From positions 472,501 to 536,500 of the forward strand of contig JASJOG010000029.1 in the NCBI GenBank assembly GCA_030142905.1: DNA of 64,000 nucleotides, read 5' to 3'. The notes under the pieces were generated by a model. It saw only the letters and a list, made by a program, of their open reading frames with translations, ran no database searches and was not told where the DNA came from. The stretch comes from Heliopora coerulea. Taxonomy: Eukaryota; Cnidaria; Anthozoa; Scleralcyonacea; Helioporidae. The position numbers and the translations under genes were made by a program. Position 1 is the first letter of the stretch, and each line of letters begins with the position of its first letter. This document shows positions 60,001 through 64,000 of the stretch, one piece after another.

Positions 60001-63000
60001 TATTTAAAAGAAAACACACAATACTATTATAAGATATTTCCGTAAGCGAATACATTGTGGAGTGCGATGGCTCTCGAAGCTTCAAATAAGTCCTTAAGGT
60101 TCAGACACATGGTGCATAAAATACTGAATGGTATAGATAAGGATATTTCAAAATTGTGGAATTTGGTGTGAAAAAAAAATCATTAGGTTATTGAAAGCCT
60201 GGCTCCATAGCATCCTGATCATGTTTCTCCCTTAATGCTTATACCAAAGCTTTTATTTAATATTTCCAAAAGCCTCGAAACAGCTTCGTCGTCTGTGATA
60301 TAAACTACATAGTATGTGCAGCCAATGCATATTGTCGCGTGCTATGCGACGTTGGAACATTTGTCCTTGCCTTATGAAATTCAGCAACTACTGAAAAATC
60401 ATAAACTTTTGTCAGCCGTAAGTCTCAAAAAGATAAAGAAATAGATCTAACGTTTTCCGTAAAAACTGTCTTGTTAATCCGAGGTATAAATTAAAACACA
60501 AGACAAAACGAATCTTCGCATCGCTATTTACGTTCTTACATCGTGGTTTAAAGGCTATCGTGCATAAACCGAATCCCGGAATTCTTCTGTTTTATCATGC
60601 GATGTTCTTATGCACCTGTAAAATGCAGCACAGAGTGAAAACGTGCAATGATTCATTTGTAAAGAAGTTTAACGGCAACTCTGGGCACTGAAAAAGACTG
60701 ACTATCGACTGGTTCCCTGTTAATTAATAATTCCACCACAATTGTAGCCAACGTTTTCTTCGCCTCCCCAATTCCCATGAGTGCAAACATTGCAAATTGT
60801 TGCTCCTCATGGCACATTGATTGATAACACTTATCTTCAGTGACCACCACAGCTCGTTACTGCTTACCACTGCCAACCAAGGACCACCAATTTGCTCCAC
60901 TGCTAAGAACTCTACGCTACTGACAGTGGCGTAACTAGGAATTTTTAGCGGAGGAGCAAACATTAAGAATTTCAGACAAGTTGGTGTGGTCATGTAGGCA
61001 TGGCCACGTAGCAAAATGTTATATTAATTTACTAATTTATATAACATTCAATCATTTCTATGCATGCTTATATACATAAATTCACGTTAATTGGTCTTAA
61101 ATTGAGCAAACTTTCCGTATTATATTAACAAACAAAAACTGTAAGTGATTAGAAAGTCAATATTGGTACTATTCTGATCTGGTTGCTAAACCGAAAATAT
61201 GTACAATATGAAAAGTTCAACATGCTGTCTCGTGTTTCATCAGCTAAAGGCATTATCGCATTTTACGCGAAATTGGCGACATGCGTGCGGAAGTACTCTG
61301 ACAGTCTGTCAAAATGAGTTACCGGTATCTGCGTATCATGATGTTTTGTTTCCAGTTTACATGTAATTCATGCGTTACAAGTGTCGAATCTAACTGCAGA
61401 ATTGGAGAAAAAAAGGAAAAGGTTTATCATTGATGCTTGAAGTGTTATTCCATGCTCCTTCCCAAGATTATCATCCGCAATGTCGCAAATTAATTTATCT
61501 CGAAAGCTCGCATGGAAATTTCCGACAGGGAATCAGATTTCCCCCAAACAATCAGATAATACACTACTCATCAACACCAAACACCTCCAACCACAGCTCA
61601 TTACTACCAATCATGATACATCAATACCCACCATTGTTCGCCTACTTATCGCCTACCTATCGCTTCCCACTAAAGCACAAAGCTTGGTATGACCTGCCAA
61701 TCATCATCAGCCAAAGCCTACTGCCTTTGCTAACGACTTCCTTTCACTCCCACAATTTCTCCACACAGCCCACCACTATTCAATACTGTGTACCACTGCG
61801 AACCATTGCCTATCTCTGCTCTGTACCATCACCACCGCCTACTGTTGCTCGCCATTGCTCACCAATGGCATGACTGTAGAATACAACTGTATTGCACCAG
61901 TTTTTACCCCAACCCAACACAACCCTTGACCGCAAACAATTACCCAAAGCACCACACATCACTGTGCACTACCACATAAAGCCTATTACTGACCATCGTT
62001 GTCAACCATTTCTAACCAACGCAATCACAGCTTCCACAACCACTACCCACTTCCACTGCCTAACCTTGACGGCTAATAACCACCATTTTCCACCGATTCT
62101 TACTTCTGTCGACTGCCCCACTTCCCTGTCCACAAATACTCGCCACCTCCCTCCATCACTGCCCACAACTGCCACCTGCTGCCTCTATTGGTCACCACTG
62201 TTCATCACTGTTGATTGCTACCCACTGTTCACAACCGTAGCTCATCATAGTTGATCACTGATCAATGCAAAAAAGTCATTTAAAATACTTGGAAACAGTT
62301 CATTATTGCCGACTACGCATCACCAGCTGCGACCACTTTTTATCACTTCCGATCTCTACACTGTCGACCACTGCAATTTCCTACAACTATTTCTCACCGC
62401 CTACCATTAGTCACCATTGGTCAACCATTGCGGACAATTGTCTATCGCAACGTGGCACCGTCAACCATTTCTCATCAATTCGACAGTGTTCAGACCATCA
62501 GCTACTCGCCACCATAACCCACCACTTCGAGCCATTACCAGGTAGTGCGTACCATTGCCTGTGGCATCAATAGCCACCAGTGTCATCCACTCGGCATCAC
62601 CCATAACACACGGCTTCACCTCCAATAACTACCACCTCTGCCATATCTTGTCGACCAATCCCAACATTGGCCTGGTACTTCTCACTGCTGCGCACCAATT
62701 TTCTTTATTTATTCTCCACTACAGCACATCACTACTCATTTCTGCCTCAATCGACCCTGGTTTGCCGCTATCGGTCGCTGTTAACCATCACTGCTCATCA
62801 GTGCCCATAGTCCTTCTGCTGTGGGTCCTCATTTCCAATAAGCTTTTAGAAATTATGATCAACATGTGAGCTTACACTTAATCACATATGTGTTAAAGTT
62901 GTAAAATGGAAATTTTGAGCGCGAATAATAGAGAAGAAGCCTTCTATACAGGATTGTTTACACAATTTTCTTGTAAATATTGAGACTAGTTACCCCATAG

Positions 63001-63131
63001 TAAGCTTTCCCACTTAAAGTATTGAGAAATGTTGTCTTTCCAGCTCCAGATGGTCCCATGACAGCTGTAACTTCACCTGAGCGAACATGGCCAGTAACTC
63101 CCTGAAGAACTATTTTTCCTTTGTTCTCACC
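38795..63131 (-). CDS. ABCG half-transporter (white-brown complex 30-like), 12 exons, 5' end missing
   Basis: Membrane ATP-binding cassette transporter of subfamily G, which moves lipophilic substrates using ATP; the substrate cannot be read from sequence. I joined minus-strand exons 63131-62994, 59962-59879, 56701-56591, 55943-55890, 54905-54808, 52997-52885, 51869-51576, 49402-49254, 43818-43706, 43295-43171, 41120-40977 and 39075-38795. All borders are AG/GT and all phases agree: 1704 nt, 567 residues plus TAA. Seen, in window residue numbers: Walker [10 protein letters not shown] at 26-34, Q-loop Q74, signature ISGGQ at 134-138, Walker B LLFLDE at 154-159, D-loop GLDS at 163-166, H-loop H192 in IHQPRFEIF, then about six membrane segments between 320 and 560 and the family's conserved [10 protein letters not shown] block in the last exon. 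NBD-then-TMD order and the [13 protein letters not shown] block match the ABCG24/28-like (WBC30-like) group known from plants and invertebrates. The first exon lacks a start codon, so N-terminal exons lie upstream. No frameshift or stop was found, so the gene looks intact. Confidence 0.93.
39205..39450. repeat. Degenerate ~30-bp minisatellite
   Basis: Imperfect units around GTCAGCCTGAAATCTCA(GCTCG) recur about eight times. Lies in the intron before the ABCG terminal exon. Confidence 0.75.
39451..40976. other. ABCG intron without recognised features
   Basis: A G-rich/C-rich pair (GGGGGCGCACC and GCGTCCCC near 39958-39983) could be the end of an unclassified element. Confidence 0.4.
40977..41120 (-). 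CDS. ABCG exon with fourth and fifth membrane segments
   Basis: 144 nt. Starts [14 protein letters not shown], contains the family motif [17 protein letters not shown], and ends with TM5 and a split Gly codon. A cryptic acceptor at 41036 was rejected because the upstream part is clearly homologous. Acceptor tttcag at 41122-41121, donor CAG|gtatgc. Confidence 0.92.
42215..42345 (-). mobile_element. Diverged family-1 SINE fragment
   Basis: Minus-strand tRNA-like region (complement of a CGATTCCCGCC box B near 42262 and GGTAGCCCAATAGTC box A-like near 42312). Confidence 0.65.
42780..42960. repeat. TCC-rich degenerate satellite
   Basis: CTATCCTG-type then GTTCCCTTCCATTCCCTTTC units (two adjacent copies near 42861-42900) grading into TTCTCTTC. 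Creates overlapping artefact frames. Confidence 0.85.
43171..43295 (-). CDS. ABCG exon with third membrane segment
   Basis: 125 nt. Begins [16 protein letters not shown], spans TM3 ([15 protein letters not shown]) and ends TLTSPR plus T of a split Ser codon. Acceptor tttcag, donor AGAT|gtaag. Confidence 0.93.
43706..43818 (-). CDS. ABCG exon with second membrane segment
   Basis: 113 nt. Encodes the TM2 stretch ending [14 protein letters not shown]; the last Arg codon is split (CG|A) with the next exon, which restores the family motif FWRES. Acceptor tttcag, donor CG|gtaaaa. Confidence 0.92.
44368..44600 (+). mobile_element. tRNA-derived SINE (family 1), near full length
   Basis: 5' leader TATATAGTGGCTTCCGCTTA, box A-like GGTAACTCAATGGCTAGAGC, box B CGGGTTCGATCCCCG (44480-44494), then the tail AGGCTCAGAAATCG and TTTCCAAGCTCTCGTAC. 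Confidence 0.82.
44930..48330. repeat. Four-unit array, two direct then two inverted
   Basis: A unit of about 0.7-0.8 kb starts near CATTACCAGAAAATATACTATCGTT and ends near TAGTTCACAGCACTTTGT. Units at about 45008-45728 and 45730-46490 are direct; 46500-47240 and 47245-48245 are inverted. The third unit best resembles the inverse of the first and the fourth that of the second (A-B-A'-B'). Lies wholly in the ABCG intron 43819-49253. No coding frame inside. Confidence 0.8.
47788..48016 (-). mobile_element. tRNA-derived SINE (family 3) in array unit 4
   Basis: Minus-strand tRNA-like head GCCTCCGTAGCTCAGTTGGC...GCGGGTTCGATTCCC (47949-47885). Flanked by CTGGAATGGTG at 47777-47787 and 48017-48027, an 11-bp target duplication; the array units without it give the empty site. 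Confidence 0.85.
48335..49250. other. ABCG intron; one degenerate hammerhead-like remnant
   Basis: CTTCGAAACGTCAG at 49042-49055 follows CCTCAGAGGC, resembling the 3' half of the hammerhead-like motif with a damaged 5' box. Otherwise nothing recognised. Confidence 0.35.
49254..49402 (-). CDS. ABCG exon with first membrane segment
   Basis: 149 nt. Begins with AG completing Gln, then [14 protein letters not shown], and carries TM1 ([19 protein letters not shown]). Acceptor ctttag, donor GAG|gtaaac, leaving phase 0. Confidence 0.92.
50424..50690. repeat. Array of small palindromes (TTCACATATGAAAT type)
   Basis: At least ten variants of TTTCACATRTGAAA, itself a near-perfect palindrome, spaced irregularly by 10-35 bp in the ABCG intron 49403-51575. 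Confidence 0.8.
51215..51315. repeat. Telomere-like fold-back
   Basis: Degenerate GGTTAGGGTTAAGGTTAGG followed by its inverse (CCCCAATCCTGACTCCAA... AAACCTAA), forming a hairpin. Confidence 0.65.
51576..51869 (-). CDS. ABCG exon, end of NBD and linker
   Basis: 294 nt. Starts [18 protein letters not shown], then the [12 protein letters not shown] motif typical of ABCG24/28-like proteins, then a charged linker to the membrane domain. The acceptor lies only about 40 nt from an 11-bp minisatellite at 51907-52303. Donor ATTC|gtaag. Confidence 0.94.
51907..52303. repeat. 11-bp minisatellite, strictly G/T-rich on plus strand
   Basis: About 36 units of TGSTGTTGKGG: first TGCTGGTGTTG-type, then GGGG-type, then a homogeneous TGCTGTTGTGG block (52128-52235), then mixed. 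Ends about 38 nt from the ABCG acceptor at 51870. Because 11 is not a multiple of 3 and no unit holds a stop, long artefact frames appear on both strands. Confidence 0.95.
52885..52997 (-). CDS. ABCG exon with D-loop and H-loop
   Basis: 113 nt. Starts with T completing Ser, then GLDSTSS (D-loop), and ends [10 protein letters not shown] plus the first base of a split Asn codon. Acceptor catag, donor TTTA|gtaag. Confidence 0.94.
53525..53617. mobile_element. TTAA-type MITE, third copy
   Basis: Minus-strand copy of the 15866-15959 family: CTCTTTCCTGG end next to TTAA (53618-53621), the shared GACGATTTTACTCGTC core, and the other end CTCTCTCCC next to a mutated ATAA. Confidence 0.7.
54185..54315. 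repeat. Inverted repeat
   Basis: AATTATCTAGACTGAGGTCAATGTTATC and its near-complement GATAACATTGACCAAGGTCTGGATAATT flank a short GCCTAAGGC centre. Possible fold-back MITE, termini not defined. Confidence 0.65.
54808..54905 (-). CDS. ABCG exon with signature and Walker B
   Basis: 98 nt. Begins [16 protein letters not shown], continues to TLLFLDEPT, and ends with two bases (AG) of a split Ser codon completed by T of the next exon. Acceptor tttag, donor CAG|gtaac. Confidence 0.95.
55225..55265. repeat. (GTTC)n/(GTTT)n microsatellite
   Basis: Seven GTTC-type units then GTTT. Confidence 0.9.
55420..55845. mobile_element. PIF/Harbinger-like MITE, GATC-rich
   Basis: Inverted ends AGCCTAGTTTTCATATAATC and AGCCTGGTTTTCATATAATT (complement), flanked by TAA at 55417-55419 and 55846-55848, the 3-bp TWA target of Harbinger elements. 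426 bp, no frame. The interior is packed with GATCGCAG-type motifs in both orientations. Located in the ABCG intron 54906-55889. Confidence 0.8.
55890..55943 (-). CDS. ABCG micro-exon before the signature
   Basis: Only 54 nt (18 codons, [18 protein letters not shown]), phase 0-0. Acceptor tttcag, donor GAG|gtgtag. Too short to show as an open frame but required by homology: it joins the helical subdomain to the signature exon. Confidence 0.9.
56490..56575. repeat. (TATG)n microsatellite
   Basis: ATGTATGTAGG and TATGTATGTATGGATGTA variants just beyond an ABCG exon. Confidence 0.85.
56591..56701 (-). CDS. ABCG exon, helical subdomain start
   Basis: 111 nt, phase 0-0. Begins [18 protein letters not shown], the classic stretch after the Q-loop in ABCG proteins, and ends at KINQ. 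Acceptor ctgcag, donor CAG|gtgagc. Confidence 0.93.
56885..57105 (+). mobile_element. Family-1 SINE with inverted fragment at 5' side
   Basis: Plus copy from 56943 (GGTAGCTCAATGGTTAGAGC box A) through TTCGATCTCCG and tail; a minus fragment GATGACCGGTGAGACGTTCT lies at 56900-56920, giving a small inverted pair. Confidence 0.8.
57130..57310 (+). mobile_element. tRNA-derived SINE (family 1)
   Basis: Leader GTGGCTGCCACTTTGGTCGC, box A-like GGAAGCTCAATGGTTAGGGC, box B GGGTTCGATCCTCG (57238-57251), tail GGACTCAGAAATCG. Confidence 0.8.
57640..57875. repeat. Fold-back repeat, copy 3, left part
   Basis: GATCTGTACTGGTGAAATATC and its inverse, then CAATAAGTATTTTATTATAT and CAGAACGTTAAAT as in 12000-12240. 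It stops at the Penelope-like insertion and resumes at 59598. Confidence 0.75.
57926..57952 (-). ncRNA. Hammerhead-like core in left Penelope terminal repeat
   Basis: Minus strand CTGAAGA at 57952-57946, spacer T, stem GGAAG/CTTCC, then AAAA where GAAA is expected (G12 changed), then CGTCG. Intact 5' box, damaged 3' box. Confidence 0.4.
58050..58925 (+). pseudogene. Truncated Penelope-type RT and GIY-YIG endonuclease
   Basis: Starts within the RT palm: [14 protein letters not shown] (usual RYVDD with His for Tyr), then [20 protein letters not shown] and [15 protein letters not shown] frameshift near 58290 is followed by [20 protein letters not shown]. After another shift comes NNVVYK*QCKSCE and [19 protein letters not shown], the GIY-YIG nuclease core, then a Cys/His-containing tail ([13 protein letters not shown]). 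Fingers and N-terminus are missing. In intact elements the RT copies RNA and the nuclease nicks target DNA. Confidence 0.85.
59469..59501 (+). ncRNA. Hammerhead-like core in right Penelope terminal repeat
   Basis: CTTGAAGA (box with one extra or changed base) at 59469-59476, spacer, palindromic stem GGAAGAAT/ATTCTTCC at 59478-59493, GAAA at 59494-59497, then CGTC. Complementary damage pattern to the left copy. Confidence 0.4.
59598..59712. repeat. Fold-back repeat, copy 3, right part
   Basis: ATGAACCAATCAAATTGTAG and GGACCGCTTGCTGTC match the end block of copy 2 (12421-12475), completing the repeat split by the Penelope-like element. Confidence 0.75.
59879..59962 (-). CDS. ABCG exon with Q-loop
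   Basis: 84 nt, phase 0-0. Encodes [10 protein letters not shown] through GFVPQ; the terminal Gln is the Q-loop glutamine. Acceptor aaatag, donor CAG|gtatg. Confidence 0.9.
59963..60715. other. ABCG intron without recognised features
   Basis: AT-rich; nothing supportable. Confidence 0.5.
60720..60920. repeat. Degenerate CCACCA/CACTGC-rich tract
   Basis: Irregular CCACCACA and CCACTGCCAACC motifs, resembling the larger tract at 61560-62840; followed at 60922 by CAGTGGCGTAACTAGG, a common DNA-transposon terminus style. Confidence 0.55.
61560..62840. repeat. 1.3-kb degenerate CACCACTGC satellite-like tract
   Basis: G-poor on the plus strand, with dozens of variants of CCACTGCCNNCCATTG and CTCACCATTG. 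Produces several His/Ser/Thr/Pro-rich artefact frames. Lies in the ABCG intron after the Walker A exon. Confidence 0.75.
62994..63131 (-). CDS. ABCG exon with Walker A
   Basis: 138 nt, phase 0 at both ends. Encodes the [17 protein letters not shown] strand followed by Walker [10 protein letters not shown]. Acceptor cttag before GGTGAG; donor GGG|gtaac. No in-frame ATG start, so at least one more coding exon precedes it. Confidence 0.93.
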
Positions 63132-63286
63132 CTAAGTTTAATAAAATTAAAAACAAAACATTTTTAGTTGATCTCATAGGTTTGAATCAAACTTTACTGA
63201 ACCAAATTTCTGAATCTCAACGCGGATTTATCCTATACCTTTCTGATGATCAGTCAGAAAACAATAGAGGAACTATAAGTATAGAT

Positions 63287-63380
63287 TATTTTGAGGCAAC
63301 GAAGGGATTCGTGGTTTATTCACCAAGGCTGCAGCCCGTAGTGTATGAATCATATGTCTCGCGAGAGGCCTCAAAATAAC
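63287..63380. repeat. Short inverted repeat
   Basis: TTATTTTGAGGC (63288-63299) and GCCTCAAAATAA (63368-63379) bracket about 68 bp. Perhaps a small MITE. Confidence 0.5.
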
Positions 63381-63384
63381 TTAC

Positions 63385-63502
63385 TTGTATTCCACATGGA
63401 CTAGGTTTATTTAAGAGAGAATTGCAGAGATGCTTTTGTTCTGAGGATCTTTCAGAATACGTATCTAAATGCAATAAAGGTACGACATCCGTAGCGGGAT
63501 TT
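63385..63502 (-). CDS. Possible further upstream ABCG exon
   Basis: An open stretch on the minus strand with an acceptor (ctcttag) at 63503-63504 and a strong donor (CAA|gtaagt) at 63385, ending in phase 0 as the Walker A exon requires. The encoded residues (Ser/Leu/His-rich, ending PSPCGIQ) show no clear match to the strand that normally precedes the NBD, so this is only a candidate. Confidence 0.25.
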
Positions 63503-64000
63503 CTAAGAGGTATATTTAAATGGCACAGTCTTGGTTTGGTTGGTTTAATATGCTACAACTTGGTAAACATGAGTTGTGAGTAATTTGAAATTTTTTTTAA
63601 ACACAAAATTAGTGTCGAATCGAACCCGACTGAACAGGTGATAAGTCAGTCATATAAGTCCTCTTTATATCTACCAAAGTGTTAGTTGAAAAGATAAAGA
63701 ACCTGTTTCAGACGTTTGGCAAAGAAACAAGGACTGCTTCATGAATGGCTAGCATCAAAGGAATTTAAAGTAGACGATAATTTTTCCCTAGCTAAGTCAT
63801 GTGCTTTCAATATAAGCTACTGCTTCGTTGTGTTTAAAATGTGAGATGTTTTACACGTGTTTAAAAGACTTGTTCAAATGTGTATCGTTGGGGTACACTG
63901 TTAGTTTTTAAATTAGAAGGAAGATAAGGAGTGGCGCGGAGAATATTGAAGTGGAATATATGAAGGGAATATTAGAGGGAAATATTACAGGGGAATACGA
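63503..64000. other. No recognised gene
   Basis: Upstream flank or intron of the ABCG gene; N-terminal exon or promoter not identified. Confidence 0.4.

Noticed and set aside
61430..62869. Chain of His/Ser/Pro/Thr-rich plus-strand frames
   Set aside because: G-poor degenerate satellite; no start context, domains or splice structure.
63182..63379. 65-codon plus-strand frame
   Set aside because: Lies opposite the ABCG upstream region inside a small inverted repeat; no domain.
1..64000. CRISPR arrays, operons, bacterial promoters or riboswitches
   Set aside because: Eukaryotic intron-containing DNA; repeats lack regular spacers.

Overview
The window is AT-rich (roughly two thirds A+T by eye), intron-rich, repeat-dense animal genomic DNA. 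There is no operon structure, and coding signal is confined to short exons with GT/AG borders. The mix of elements (ZMYM1-like hAT, CR1/L2-like LINEs, a Penelope-like element with GIY-YIG and hammerhead-like motifs, DUF3504/Crypton-like tyrosine recombinase copies, tRNA-derived SINEs, many MITEs) and a white-brown-complex-30-like ABCG gene suggest a marine invertebrate, most likely a cnidarian (anthozoan). That assignment is inference.

The one convincing host gene is an ABCG half-transporter on the minus strand. It runs from an exon at 63131 (Walker A) to a stop at 38795. I could chain 12 exons through 11 introns with every splice phase agreeing, giving 567 residues plus stop with all NBD motifs and about six membrane segments. 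The N-terminus lies upstream, partly or wholly outside the window. Its introns are large and loaded with repeats: an A-B-A'-B' array at 44.9-48.3 kb, a palindromic TTTCACATGTGAAA-type repeat, an 11-bp G/T-only minisatellite abutting an acceptor, a Harbinger-like MITE, SINEs, and a Penelope-like element inserted in an older fold-back repeat.

Outside that gene, 1-38 kb is mostly repeats. In order: a pogo/Tigger-like MITE (1.9-2.8 kb); a hAT element with intact 8-bp target duplication and a nested minus-strand LINE (5.95-11.46 kb); fold-back repeats and inverted SINE pairs (11.5-14.6 kb); a small cysteine-rich terminal exon on the minus strand (15.2 kb); a long inverted repeat with a hammerhead-like core in its loop (16.3-16.5 kb); a plus-strand LINE (18.6-21.8 kb); a SINE fold-back interrupted by a TTAA-flanked MITE (22.5-23.3 kb); a second fold-back with hammerhead-like core (26.3 kb); and two decayed tandem copies plus one fragment of a DUF3504/Crypton-like tyrosine recombinase unit (29.9-32.1, 36.0-36.3, 36.3-38.35 kb).

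The most interesting non-textbook signal is recurrence of the same small RNA-like architecture (CUGANGA-like box, one spacer base, stem II, GAAA, then NUC) at four or more dispersed sites, each in or next to an inverted repeat. This fits Penelope-type terminal repeats carrying hammerhead ribozymes and their non-autonomous derivatives. No prokaryotic features, CRISPR arrays or intact tRNA/rRNA genes were seen.
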